NCBI RefSeq assembly: GCF_009811555.1
Contig: NZ_BLIN01000005.1
Location: forward strand, 3,543,501-3,607,500
Source: Streptomyces caniferus
GTDB taxonomy: Bacteria > Actinomycetota > Actinomycetes > Streptomycetales > Streptomycetaceae
DNA: 64,000 nt
Direction of reading: 5' to 3'
The first letter of the stretch is position 1, and every line of letters begins with the position of its first letter. The notes beneath the pieces are model-generated. The model worked only from the letters and a program-made list of their open reading frames with translations, made no database searches and had not been told where the DNA came from. Positions 1-8,395 of this stretch are shown here, in pieces. The position numbers were made by a program, and so were the translations under genes.

Positions 1-130
1 ACCGAGTTCGGCGACGGTGAGTTGTCACCTCTCCACAATTGCGTGCGGGGTCGCCGCGCTGAGCGGAAGCGTGACCCTCCGAGCCGTTCCGGCGACCCGA
101 CAGCCGATCACCGATCCCTGACGCTTGAGC

Positions 131-172
131 CCTGATCCCTGACCCTGATCCCTGATCCCTGATCCCCGACTC
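131..172. repeat. Tandem CCTGATC-type microrepeat
   Basis: The heptamer CCTGATC or near copies of it occur about five times head to tail. No gene overlaps it. It lies just before the hairpin at 180-212. Function unknown. Confidence 0.7.
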
Positions 173-179
173 CTGCCCT

Positions 180-212
180 GACAGAGCCGGCATCCGTACG
201 CGCCGGCTCTGT
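180..212. terminator. Hairpin, candidate terminator
   Basis: A 12-bp arm GACAGAGCCGGC pairs with GCCGGCTCTGTC around a short loop. There is no T-run, as is usual for Streptomyces terminators. It would serve a gene ending near the left edge of the window, but no such gene is identifiable. Confidence 0.5.
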
Positions 213-1037
213 CGCGCGCAGCCGCTGCGGCACCCTCGCCCCCAAGGCGATTCCGCGCTTTCCTTTCGCGCGACGGAACTCACGCGGCACAACTCACGAA
301 AGGGCGACGCCCGGCACGTTCACGAGGATTACGCGCCTCGACGGACCCGCTTACGGCGGGAAATGGGGAACGGGGACTGCGCTCCGACCGGGACCCCTCC
401 CCGTTCACCCCGGAACCCGGCACCCCCGGCGCACGGGACGGACCGAACACGCCCCCAACCCACCACCGGGCGCCTCCCGAAGAAGGCGAACGCGACCTCG
501 GGGACGAGAACCAGTGCGAGGTTTTCCCGGCCGGGCGGGCGGCGAGCAGAGGGACGGCCGGAGAGCGCCGGAGAGGAAGTGTGCGGTGGCGCCTTATCCG
601 CACGCACCGGGCAGGAAAATCCAATATTCAAGTTACCTCGGGTAGATGTCGCGGGTACGCCCCTCGTTGCCCGGACGAGGCGCACACCGCACCGCGAAGG
701 CGGGGAACCTGCTGGAGCGGCCGACCGCCGTCTCGGCGGCGCTTCACCCCGCGACCGGGGGGCGAAGGCCGGGCCATCCCAGCCGAGTTGACGGTATTTC
801 AGCAGGTCCGGGCGACTTCGTCCGGACGGGCCCGACAGACGTCCGGGGGCATTCCGGGTACCGGCATCGGAGTACTTCACTCGGTAACCCGTGATATTTC
901 CGGCACGGCATTCCGCCGCGGACTCCGGCCGCGCACACCGTCAAAGGCACATGCGTTCTCGGCGTGTTCGGGCGAGTGGCACTGGCCCCGGATCTATATG
1001 GTTGTTTGTTCAAGGTCTCAAGGCTGCGGCTGAGCGG

Positions 1038-1119
1038 TGCCCGGAGCCGGACTTGAACCGGCACGGCCCGTAGGCCAGCGAGGTTTAAGCTCGCCGTGTC
1101 TGCATTCCACCATCCGGGC
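1038..1119 (-). tRNA. bldA: tRNA-Leu(UUA), bldA
   Basis: On the minus strand the acceptor arms GCCCGGA and TCCGGGC pair, the T arm carries GGTTCAAGTCC, and there is a long variable arm as expected for leucine tRNA. The anticodon loop is CTTAAAC, giving anticodon UAA at 1085-1087, which reads the rare codon UUA. CCA is not encoded after discriminator A. In Streptomyces this tRNA is BldA, whose accumulation late in growth allows translation of TTA-containing mRNAs for morphological development and antibiotic regulators. The only TTA codon I found in a recognised gene here is codon 14 of the gene at 39383. Confidence 0.97.
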
Positions 1120-1149
1120 CTGGGATCCCCCATGCCACCTCAAAGAGGC

Positions 1150-1190
1150 AGCACGAGCGTAGCCCGCAGCGCACGACACAGATCGGCCGC
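1150..1190 (-). promoter_or_regulatory. Possible bldA promoter (-10 only)
   Basis: Reading the minus strand, TACGCT at 1161-1156 lies about 37 bases ahead of the mature tRNA 5' end and could be a -10 element. No good -35 hexamer is visible at the right distance, so the call is weak. Confidence 0.3.
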
Positions 1191-1476
1191 TCTTCCCGAG
1201 GTTGTCTTATTTTATTGGCAACTGAGGGTGCATCAGTGCCTGGTACAGGCCTTGGGCACATGCCTGAAGCCCACGTTCGCCATGACGCGCCCCAACGCAA
1301 TTTCGTGCCCGAATTGACGGAAACTCGACGCCTCCTCAGGACCCCCGTCGACGCCGCGCCGTCACCCGTCCGACTGCTGTGGACGCGGTAGCGCCCCTCA
1401 GGGTTCGGCTCCTCCCCAGGGATGACACGTGCTCCGCGGCTACCTCCCAGGTGTGGCCCAGGACGGGCACAGGGGT

Positions 1477-1490
1477 TGACGTCCACGTCA
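1477..1490. promoter_or_regulatory. Perfect inverted repeat upstream of ABC exporter
   Basis: TGACGT and ACGTCA are separated by CC, giving a 14-bp perfect palindrome that overlaps a TTGACG hexamer (1476-1481) resembling a -35 element. It lies about 100 bases ahead of the ATPase start. It is a candidate operator; the regulator is unknown and not adjacent. Confidence 0.45.
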
Positions 1491-1592
1491 CCGGGGCTGT
1501 CCCACGATGGACAGGTCCGCTTCCGTCCGCGGCAGAGGCCCTCGTGGCCGTCGCGGACCGATGGCCTTTCGTCCCGACAGGAGCCCGTTCCC

Positions 1593-2375
1593 GTGACCAC
1601 CACCCACTCCGGCGTCGCCACCGCCACCCGCGCCACCGCGGCGGCCGCCCGCGCCACGGACCTCACCAAGGTCTACGGACAGGGCGAGACCCAGGTGGTC
1701 GCCCTGGACGCGGTCTCCGTCGAGTTCCGGCAGGCCGAGTTCACCGCGATCATGGGCCCCTCCGGGTCCGGCAAGTCGACCCTGATGCACTGCATGGCAG
1801 GGCTGGACTCGATCTCCGGCGGCTCCGCCCGGATCGGCGAGACCGAACTGACCGGGCTGAAGGACAAGAAGCTCACCCAGCTCCGGCGCGACAAGATCGG
1901 CTTCGTCTTCCAGGCGTTCAACCTGCTGCCGACCCTGACCGCCCTGGAGAACATCACCCTGCCCATGGACATCGCGGGCCGGAAGCCCGACCGCGCCTGG
2001 GTGGACCGCGTCGTGGAGACCGTGGGCCTGGCCGGCCGTCTCAAGCACCGGCCCAGCCAGCTCTCCGGCGGCCAGCAGCAGCGCGTCGCGGTCGCCCGCG
2101 CGCTGGCCTCCCGGCCGGAGATCATCTTCGCCGACGAGCCCACCGGGAACCTCGACTCGCGCTCCGGCGCCGAGATCCTCGGCTTCCTGCGCAACTCCGT
2201 GCGCGAACTGGGCCAGACCGTGGTGATGGTGACCCACGACCCGGTCGCAGCCTCCTACGCGGACCGGGTGGTCTTCCTCGCGGACGGCCGGATCGTCGAC
2301 GACATCGCCGGTCCGACCTCCGACATGGTGCTGGAGCGCATGAAGGGCTTCGACGCCAAGGGCCGTACGAACTGA
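1593..2375 (+). CDS. ABC transporter ATP-binding protein (MacB/LolD type)
   Basis: ATPase subunit of an exporter-type ABC transporter of the MacB/LolD/FtsE group, 260 residues. Walker A GPSGSGKST is at about residues 55-63, followed by the Q-loop region, the signature LSGGQQQRVAVARALA, and Walker B IIFADEPTGNLD. The frame is open further upstream, but GTG at 1593 is chosen because AGGAG precedes it at a good distance and family homology begins soon after a short Ala/Thr-rich N-terminus. The permease gene follows after 47 bases, so the two form an operon. In this class the ATPase drives a mechanotransmission permease rather than an import channel. The substrate cannot be read from sequence. 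Confidence 0.93.
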   Translation: MTTTHSGVATATRATAAAARATDLTKVYGQGETQVVALDAVSVEFRQAEFTAIMGPSGSGKSTLMHCMAGLDSISGGSARIGETELTGLKDKKLTQLRRDKIGFVFQAFNLLPTLTALENITLPMDIAGRKPDRAWVDRVVETVGLAGRLKHRPSQLSGGQQQRVAVARALASRPEIIFADEPTGNLDSRSGAEILGFLRNSVRELGQTVVMVTHDPVAASYADRVVFLADGRIVDDIAGPTSDMVLERMKGFDAKGRTN

Positions 2376-2422
2376 CCCGTCGCCCCTCTCACTTCGCACC
2401 TCTCCTCCAGGACTGACCCACC

Positions 2423-4957
2423 ATGTTCCGTACCGCCTTGCGCAATGTGCTCGCCCACAAGGCCCGGCTGCTGATGACCGTCCTCGCCGTGATGCTCGGC
2501 GTGGCCTTCGTCTCCGGCACCCTGGTCTTCACCTCGACCCTCTCCGAGGCCTTCCGCACCAGCTCCCAGAAGAGCCTGGAACACGTCGACGTGGCCCTCG
2601 AGCCACCGCGGTCCGACCAGGGCCCCGGGAGCCCCCAACGCACCCCGCAGATCGACCAGAAGCTGTTGGACAGGGTGGCTCGGGTGCCCGGCGCCGCGAC
2701 CGCCACCGGCCTCGTCTCCGGCTACACCGGCGTCGCCGACAAGCACGGCAAGCTGCTCGGCGCGGGCCTCTCGACCCGCGGCAGCAACTACTTCCCGGGC
2801 AAGGACGGCAAGGACGCGCGCTACCCCATGCGGGACGGCGCCGCCCCCAGGGGCCCCGACCAGATCGCGCTGGACGCGCGCACCGCCGACAAGGCCGGCT
2901 ACCGGGTCGGCGACACCGTACGGATCTCCGTCGACGGGCCGGTCCGTGAGCCGAAGCTGACCGGCATCTTCACCACCGACGACGACCGGGCCGCGGCCGG
3001 CGGCACCCTCACGCTGTTCGACACCACGAGCGCCCAGAAGCTGTTCCGGACGCCCGGGGCGTACAGCGTGATCCAGGTGACCGCCGCGGCGGGCACGTCC
3101 CAGACCACCCTGCAGCACGCGATCCAGCGGGCGCTGCCCCCGGGCAGTGCCACCGTCGAGACCGGGAAGCACCTCGCCGACACGCAGGCCGGCATGATCG
3201 AGGAGCGCATGGACGGGATGAAGACCGGGCTGATGGTCTTCGCCGGTATCTCGCTCTTCGTCGGCATCTTCCTCATCGCCAACACCTTCACCATGCTCGT
3301 CGCCCAGCGCACCAGGGAACTGGCGCTGCTGCGGGCGGTCGGCGCCGCCCGACGCCAGGTCACCCGCTCGGTACTGATCGAGGCGTTCCTGGTCGGCACC
3401 CTCGCCGGTGCGACGGGCCTGGTGGCCGGTATCGGCGTCGGCGCGGGCCTGCGCGCGCTGGTCAGCGGCACCGCCGGGAACCTTCCCGACGGACCGCTGG
3501 TGGTCGCGCCCACCACGGTGCTGACCGCGCTGGCCGTGGGCATCGTCGTCACGGTGCTGGCCGCCTGGCTGCCGGGCCGGCGCGCCGCGAAGATTCCGCC
3601 GGTCGCCGCGATGAACAGCGTGCACCTCCCCGCCACCACCAAGTCGCTGGTGGTCCGCAACAGCATCGGCGCGGTCTTCGCGGGCGCCGGTACGGCCGCT
3701 GTGCTGGCCGCCACCGGTATGGACGACGGCCGCAGCACCATGGGCGTGGGGGCGGTGCTGCTGCTGATCGGCGTCTTCATCCTGACGCCGCTGCTCTCCC
3801 GCCCGCTGATCGCGCTGGCCGCCCCCGTCCTGCGGGCGTTCGGCACCGCCGGCACCCTCGCCCGGCAGAACGCGCTCCGCAATCCGCGCCGTACCGCCAC
3901 CACGGCCTCCGCGCTGATGGTCGGGCTGACCCTGATCACCGGCCTGACGGTGATCGCGACCGGTGTGCAGAAGGGCGTCGACAAGCTGGCCACCGAGTCG
4001 CTGAAGGCCGACTACGTCATCTCCATGGACAGTCAGCAACCGTTCTCCTCCCGGCTGGAGAAGGCGGTCGACGCGGCGGACGGGGTGGTGGCCAGCGGCC
4101 CGCTGCGCAGGGAGATGGCCGAGGCCGGCGCCGAGCCCGAGATGCTGAACGGCGTCGACGGCCGGGAGTTCGGATCCCTGACCCGGCTGAAGTTCACCGA
4201 GGGCGCGCTCGGCGAGCTGCACGGCAACCGGGCCGTCGTGGACGGCGACACCGCGAAGAACCGGCACTGGAAGACCGGCTCCCGTGTCCCGGTGACGTTC
4301 CCCGACGGCAAGAAGGCCACGCTGACCCTCTCCGGCGTCTACGAGGGCAACGACATGTTCCGCGGCCTCGTCCTCGACAACGCCACCCTGGCACCGCACC
4401 AGAAGCACATCGCCGACGACCAGATCCTGGTGAAGATGGCCGACGGGGCCACCGACGGCAACAAGGACACCCTGGCCAAGGCGCTCGGCAACAACCCGGC
4501 CATCGTCGTCGCCGACAAGAAGGACGTGTCCGAGAGCATCTCCCAGACGGTCACGGTGATGCTGAACATGCTCTACGGCCTGCTGGCCATGACGGTGATC
4601 GTCGCGGTCCTCGGTGTCATCAACACCCTGGCGATGTCGGTCTTCGAACGCTCCCAGGAGATCGGCATGCTGCGCGCCGTCGGTCTGGACCGGCGCGGCG
4701 TCAAGCGCATGGTGCGGCTGGAGTCGCTGGTGATCTCGCTCTACGGCGGGGTGCTCGGCGTCGGCCTGGGCGTGTTCTTCGGCTGGGCGGCCGGTGAGCT
4801 GATCAGCATGTCGATGAAGAGCTACGAACTGGTGCTGCCGTGGGAGCGGATAGGCCTCTTCCTCGCCCTGGCCGCGCTCGTGGGGGTGCTGGCCGCCCTG
4901 TGGCCGGCCCGCCGCGCGGCCCGGCTGAACATGCTGACCGCCCTCAAGGCCGACTGA
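2423..4957 (+). CDS. FtsX-like ABC transporter permease
   Basis: Integral membrane partner of the upstream ATPase, 844 residues. It has an N-terminal membrane anchor (about residues 10-35), a large extracytoplasmic MacB-type domain, and three hydrophobic helices ending near residue 395. A second half then repeats the arrangement and ends with three more helices. Each half contains an FtsX-domain hallmark near ERSQEIGMLRAVG or TRELALLRAVGAARRQV. This duplicated layout is typical of actinobacterial MacB/DevC-type exporters. It starts with ATG shortly after the ATPase stop. Probable role is export or extraction of a lipid, peptide or antibiotic. It meets the convergent CFA synthase gene at a shared terminator. 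Confidence 0.92.
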   Translation: MFRTALRNVLAHKARLLMTVLAVMLGVAFVSGTLVFTSTLSEAFRTSSQKSLEHVDVALEPPRSDQGPGSPQRTPQIDQKLLDRVARVPGAATATGLVSGYTGVADKHGKLLGAGLSTRGSNYFPGKDGKDARYPMRDGAAPRGPDQIALDARTADKAGYRVGDTVRISVDGPVREPKLTGIFTTDDDRAAAGGTLTLFDTTSAQKLFRTPGAYSVIQVTAAAGTSQTTLQHAIQRALPPGSATVETGKHLADTQAGMIEERMDGMKTGLMVFAGISLFVGIFLIANTFTMLVAQRTRELALLRAVGAARRQVTRSVLIEAFLVGTLAGATGLVAGIGVGAGLRALVSGTAGNLPDGPLVVAPTTVLTALAVGIVVTVLAAWLPGRRAAKIPPVAAMNSVHLPATTKSLVVRNSIGAVFAGAGTAAVLAATGMDDGRSTMGVGAVLLLIGVFILTPLLSRPLIALAAPVLRAFGTAGTLARQNALRNPRRTATTASALMVGLTLITGLTVIATGVQKGVDKLATESLKADYVISMDSQQPFSSRLEKAVDAADGVVASGPLRREMAEAGAEPEMLNGVDGREFGSLTRLKFTEGALGELHGNRAVVDGDTAKNRHWKTGSRVPVTFPDGKKATLTLSGVYEGNDMFRGLVLDNATLAPHQKHIADDQILVKMADGATDGNKDTLAKALGNNPAIVVADKKDVSESISQTVTVMLNMLYGLLAMTVIVAVLGVINTLAMSVFERSQEIGMLRAVGLDRRGVKRMVRLESLVISLYGGVLGVGLGVFFGWAAGELISMSMKSYELVLPWERIGLFLALAALVGVLAALWPARRAARLNMLTALKAD

Positions 4958-4980
4958 CACCCGCTACGGCACCGGCCGCT

Positions 4981-5014
4981 GCCCGCCCGCTCCCTTCCGA
5001 GGGTGCGGGCGGGC
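4981..5014. terminator. Bidirectional terminator
   Basis: GCCCGCCCGC pairs with GCGGGCGGGC around a short loop, between the convergent permease (ends 4957) and CFA synthase (ends 5020) genes. It can serve both strands. Confidence 0.75.
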
Positions 5015-5019
5015 CCCGT

Positions 5020-6351
5020 TCAGCCGCGGGGCGGGGCGGTGCGCCAGTCGCGCGCCCGCAACGGCAGGCCCGCGTCCCCGGGTTCCGGCGTACGGACGGC
5101 CAGCACCTGGTTGACTCCTATCCGGTTGCGCTCGAAGGACAGCGCGCACGCGGCCATGTACAGCCGCCACACCCGGGCCCGGCCCACGGAGGTGTGCCGC
5201 GCCGCCTCGTCCCAGTGCTCCTCCAGGTTGGCGACCCAGTGCCGGAGCGTGCGCGCGTAGTGCTCCCGGATCGCCTCCACGTCCCGCACCTCGAACCCGG
5301 CCTCCTCCAGCTGGCCGACGGTCCGGCCGAGCGGGGCCAGCTCGCCGTCCGGGAAGACATAGCGGTCGATGAACTCGTCGACGTGGTACGCCTCCTCGTC
5401 CAGCACCGGCCGCCGGGCGATCTGGTGGTTGAGCAGCCGCCCGCCGGGCTTGAGCAGCGCGTACAGGGCGTCGGCGTACTCCGCGTACTGCGTCCGGCCG
5501 ACATGCTCGGCCATCCCGACCGAGGAGACGGCGTCGAACGGCTCGTCGTGGATCTCGCGGTAGTCCTGCACCCGGATCTCGATCCGGTCGGCCAGCCCGG
5601 ACTCGGCGATGCGCTTGCGGGCGAAGGTGGCCTGCTCCTCGGAGAGGGTGATGCCGACCGCCCGTACGCCGTACTCGCGGGCCGCGTGCAGCACCATCGA
5701 GCCCCAGCCGCAGCCGACGTCGAGCAGCCGCGCGCCCTCCGTGAGGCCGAGCTTGCGGCAGATCAGGTCGAGCTTGTCGCGCTGGGCGTCCTCCAGGGTG
5801 GTGACGCCGTCGTCGGCGGTCCCCCAGTAGGCGCAGGAGTAGACCATGGACGGGCCGAGCACGAGCGCGTAGAAGTCGTTGCCGACGTCGTAGTGGTGGC
5901 TGATGGCTTCCTTGTCGCGCCGCAGGGTGTGCAGCGGGCCGCGGCGGCGTCTGACCTCTTCCGCGGGCGGGGTGGGCGGCACCGGCACACCGGCCAGGGT
6001 CAACAGCTCCCGGGCGGCGGCCCGGACCTGCGGGCGGGCCAGCGCGCGCAGGGCGGCGGCGCGATGCGGCTTGGGGGCGTCCGCCCGCTCCCAGATCAGT
6101 CCGGCGAGCCGGTCGAGCGCCTCGTAGAGATCGCCCTCGATGTCCAGGTCGCCGGCCACCCAGGCGCGGGCCAGGCCCAGCTCACCCGGCTTGAACAGCA
6201 GCCGCCGCAGCGCCCGGCGATGGCGGATGACGAGCGTGGGTGCCCCCGGCGGACCCGACTCGCTGCGGTCCCAGGCGCGGATGCGCACCGGGAGCGGGGC
6301 TCCCAGCACCTCCTCGGCGAGCTTGGTGAGCCGTCCAGCGGCGTCGGCCAT
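5020..6351 (-). CDS. Cyclopropane-fatty-acyl-phospholipid synthase
   Basis: SAM-dependent enzyme that adds a methylene bridge across the double bond of unsaturated acyl chains in membrane phospholipids. The 443-residue product shows the CFA fold: an N-terminal lipid-binding region, then the SAM-binding motif LLDVGCGWGSM, and the family feature SVGMAEHVG a little later. Length suits the CFA/mycolic-acid cyclopropane synthase family. ATG at 6351 is preferred over GTG at 6360 because GGAGGT sits seven bases ahead of it and abuts the GTG. It is a single gene with its own terminator region, downstream of and codirectional with ndh. Confidence 0.9.
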   Translation of the reverse strand: MADAAGRLTKLAEEVLGAPLPVRIRAWDRSESGPPGAPTLVIRHRRALRRLLFKPGELGLARAWVAGDLDIEGDLYEALDRLAGLIWERADAPKPHRAAALRALARPQVRAAARELLTLAGVPVPPTPPAEEVRRRRGPLHTLRRDKEAISHHYDVGNDFYALVLGPSMVYSCAYWGTADDGVTTLEDAQRDKLDLICRKLGLTEGARLLDVGCGWGSMVLHAAREYGVRAVGITLSEEQATFARKRIAESGLADRIEIRVQDYREIHDEPFDAVSSVGMAEHVGRTQYAEYADALYALLKPGGRLLNHQIARRPVLDEEAYHVDEFIDRYVFPDGELAPLGRTVGQLEEAGFEVRDVEAIREHYARTLRHWVANLEEHWDEAARHTSVGRARVWRLYMAACALSFERNRIGVNQVLAVRTPEPGDAGLPLRARDWRTAPPRG

Positions 6352-6487
6352 GTCGCACACCTCCGTGTTGACGAGTCGGGCAAAGAAGTTTCACCCACCA
6401 CGTAAACGCCAATGGGGCGCCCAAATAGTCCCGTTCACACGCAAGAGAACCGCACACCGGCGGGTTTTCGCCAGAGCGGACACGCCA

Positions 6488-6521
6488 AAGGGCGTCCGCC
6501 CCACGGATGGCGGACGCCCTT
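6488..6521. terminator. Terminator downstream of ndh
   Basis: AAGGGCGTCCGCC pairs perfectly with GGCGGACGCCCTT around an 8-base loop. It lies 30 bases beyond the ndh stop on the minus strand and ahead of the CFA synthase gene. Confidence 0.8.
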
Positions 6522-6550
6522 CGGGCTGGTCGGAGTACCCGACCGGGAAT

Positions 6551-7942
6551 TCAGGAAGCCTTGGCCTTGGTCTTGTCCCCGGCCTCGGCGGCGGTCGGCG
6601 GGGCCGGCGCCGGCTTGGCGGCCTCGTAGAACTCCTCGCGGGGGTTCTCCATGGCGCCGAGCGAGACGACCTCGCGCTTGAGGAACATGGCAAGCGTCCA
6701 GTCGGCGAAGACCCGGATCTTGCGGTTGTACGTCGGCATCGCCATGCCGTGGTACGCGCGGTGCATGTACCAGGCGAGACGGCCCTTGAGCTTGATCTTC
6801 ATCTTGCCCATGACGATCATCGCGACGCCCTTGTGCAGGCCCAGACCGGCGACCGCACCCTTGTTGGCGTGGCTGTACTCCTTCTGCGGGAAGCCCCGCA
6901 TACCGGAGAGCACGTTGTCGCCGAGGATCTTGGCCTGCCGCAGCGCGTGCTGCGCGTTCGGCGGGCACCAGGCGTTCTCGTTGCCGTTCTTGCGGCCGAC
7001 CATGTCCGGGACCTGGGCGTTGTCGCCCGCGGCCCAGATGTAGTCGGTGCCCTGCACCTGGAGGGTGGTGCCGGTGTCGACGTGGCCGCGCGGGCCGAGC
7101 GGCAGACCGAAGCGGGCCAGCGCCGGGTTCGGCTTGACGCCCGCGGTCCACACGATGGTGTTGGAGTCGACCTCGAGGCCGTTGTTGAGCTTCACGTGAC
7201 CGTCGACGCAGGAGTCCATGCCGGTCTTGAGGTAGACCTCGACGCCACGGCTCTCGAGGTGCTCCTTGCCGTAGGCACCGAGCTTCGGACCGACCTCGGG
7301 GAGGATCTTGTCGGCGACGTCGACCAGGAGGAAGCGCATGTCCTCGCGCTTCACGTTGTTGTAGTACTTCGCAGCGTCGCGGGCCATGTCCTCGACCTCG
7401 CCGATGGTCTCCGCACCCGCGAAGCCACCGCCGACGAAGACGAAGGTCAGCGCCTTGCGGCGGACGTCCTCGTCGGTCGTGGAGTCGGCCTTGTCCAGCT
7501 GCTCCAGCACGTGGTTGCGCAGGCCGATGGCCTCTTCCACGCCCTTCATGCCGATGCCGTTCTCGGCCAGGCCCGGGATCGGGAAGGTGCGGGAGACCGC
7601 GCCCATCGCGATGACCAGGTAGTCGAAGGGCAGCTCGTACGCCTCGCCGACCAGCGGGGCGATCGTGGCAACCTTGCGGTCCTGATCGATGGTGGTGACC
7701 CGGCCGGTGAGAACCTCCGCCTTGGGCAGCACACGTCGTAGCGGCACCACGACATGGCGGGGGGAGATGCTGCCGGCTGCAGCTTCAGGGAGGAAGGGCT
7801 GGTACGTCATGTACGAGCGCGGGTCGACGACCGTGACGGTCGCCTCGCCGTACCGCATCTGCTTGAGGATGCGGCGTGCCGCGTACAGGCCTACGTACCC
7901 ACCGCCTACAACGAGGATCCTGGGACGCTCCGTGGTGCTCAT
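6551..7942 (-). CDS. ndh: Type II NADH dehydrogenase (NDH-2)
   Basis: Peripheral membrane, non-proton-pumping NADH:quinone oxidoreductase that feeds electrons from NADH into the menaquinone pool. The 463-residue protein has two dinucleotide-binding folds: ILVVGGGYVGLYAAR near residues 10-24 for FAD, and FVGGGFAGAETIGE in the middle for NADH. The expected conserved AAGDNAQVPD motif precedes the membrane-binding C-terminal region. The frame is open upstream, but ATG at 7942 fits the family start. Two Rex-operator-like palindromes lie upstream (7978-7993 and 8250-8265), which would tie expression to the NADH/NAD ratio. Confidence 0.94.
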   Translation of the reverse strand: MSTTERPRILVVGGGYVGLYAARRILKQMRYGEATVTVVDPRSYMTYQPFLPEAAAGSISPRHVVVPLRRVLPKAEVLTGRVTTIDQDRKVATIAPLVGEAYELPFDYLVIAMGAVSRTFPIPGLAENGIGMKGVEEAIGLRNHVLEQLDKADSTTDEDVRRKALTFVFVGGGFAGAETIGEVEDMARDAAKYYNNVKREDMRFLLVDVADKILPEVGPKLGAYGKEHLESRGVEVYLKTGMDSCVDGHVKLNNGLEVDSNTIVWTAGVKPNPALARFGLPLGPRGHVDTGTTLQVQGTDYIWAAGDNAQVPDMVGRKNGNENAWCPPNAQHALRQAKILGDNVLSGMRGFPQKEYSHANKGAVAGLGLHKGVAMIVMGKMKIKLKGRLAWYMHRAYHGMAMPTYNRKIRVFADWTLAMFLKREVVSLGAMENPREEFYEAAKPAPAPPTAAEAGDKTKAKAS

Positions 7943-7977
7943 GCAATCGAGTATCCACCCCCACATGGGGGGTCGCT

Positions 7978-7993
7978 CGTGAGCCCCTTCACA
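7978..7993 (-). promoter_or_regulatory. Candidate Rex operator, proximal
   Basis: On the minus strand TGTGAAGGGGCTCACG matches the Streptomyces Rex consensus TGTGAACNNNTTCACA at all but three defined positions. It ends 36 bases before the ndh start codon, a location where repressor binding would block transcription. Confidence 0.6.
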
Positions 7994-8249
7994 AGCAGAC
8001 GAGGGGCATCTGCTACACTCCGCCGCTTTCGTGACCGACGCCATAGCGCCGAACGGAACCACCGTGGGCCACGAGGCGTTGGAGACCCCTGTTGATCAGG
8101 GATTGTGCCCCGCCGGACGGCCGAACCACCGCCTCCGCGCACGCACCGCCCACGCCACGACGGCCGGGCATTTTCCGGGTCGAGAGGCCCCGGAGCCTTC
8201 GAATGAGGGTCGGACGATCAGATTGTTCGCCCAACGGGAGGCTTTTTCA

Positions 8250-8265
8250 TGTGAAGGATTTCACG
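8250..8265 (+). promoter_or_regulatory. Candidate Rex operator, distal
   Basis: TGTGAAGGATTTCACG differs from the Rex consensus TGTGAACNNNTTCACA at only two defined positions. It lies about 310 bases upstream of ndh and 130 bases beyond the ppx stop, in otherwise empty sequence. Confidence 0.5.
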
Positions 8266-8353
8266 AACTTTCTTCGCCGACCCCTCCGCGAAGCCCGTCC
8301 GAGCCCCCTGAAGCGCGCTCGGACGCGCATTGCCCCCGCTCAAAGGGCCACTC

Positions 8354-8379
8354 GGCAGAGGCCGTTGCCGGCCCCTGCC
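8354..8379. terminator. Terminator of the divIC-DUF501-ppx operon
   Basis: GGCAGAGGCCG pairs with CGGCCCCTGCC, with one wobble and a 4-base loop, 17 bases past the ppx stop on the minus strand. Confidence 0.65.
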
Positions 8380-8395
8380 GTCGAAGCCCGTGCCC

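Larger units (their letters stand above)
1..1037. other. Gene-poor left end, no supportable CDS
   Basis: I see no convincing gene here. Open frames exist on both strands (for example 363-791 plus and 329-880 minus), but they show no Streptomyces-like third-position bias, no good ribosome-binding site and no recognisable motif. Bases 1-129 are open in frame 1 up to a TGA and could be the end of a gene lying to the left, but nothing is recognisable in them. The region holds a short tandem repeat (131-172), a terminator-like hairpin (180-212) and an unusually A/T-rich patch near 615-640. Confidence 0.5.
1120..1592. other. Intergenic region between bldA and the ABC exporter
   Basis: No supportable gene. 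It holds the divergent upstream regions of bldA (minus) and the ABC ATPase gene (plus), including an A/T-rich stretch near 1205-1220 and the palindrome at 1477-1490. Longer open frames crossing it are extensions or shadows of the ATPase gene. Confidence 0.6.
7943..8395. other. Intergenic region upstream of ndh
   Basis: No supportable gene. It contains the ndh upstream region with two Rex-like palindromes and the ppx terminator hairpin. The 200 bases between the palindromes are unusually long for a simple promoter and could encode a leader or small RNA; nothing specific is recognisable. Confidence 0.6.

Noticed and set aside
1..129. Open frame from the window edge to a TGA, possibly the end of a gene to the left
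   Set aside because: Too short, with no recognisable motif and no clear coding bias; cannot be supported.
363..791. 142-residue plus-strand open frame in the left gene-poor region
   Set aside because: No third-position bias, two TTA codons, no ribosome-binding site, Pro/Arg-rich composition typical of shadow frames.
2255..4960. 901-residue minus-strand open frame
   Set aside because: Shadow of the FtsX-type permease; His/Gln/Gly-rich composition and no motifs.
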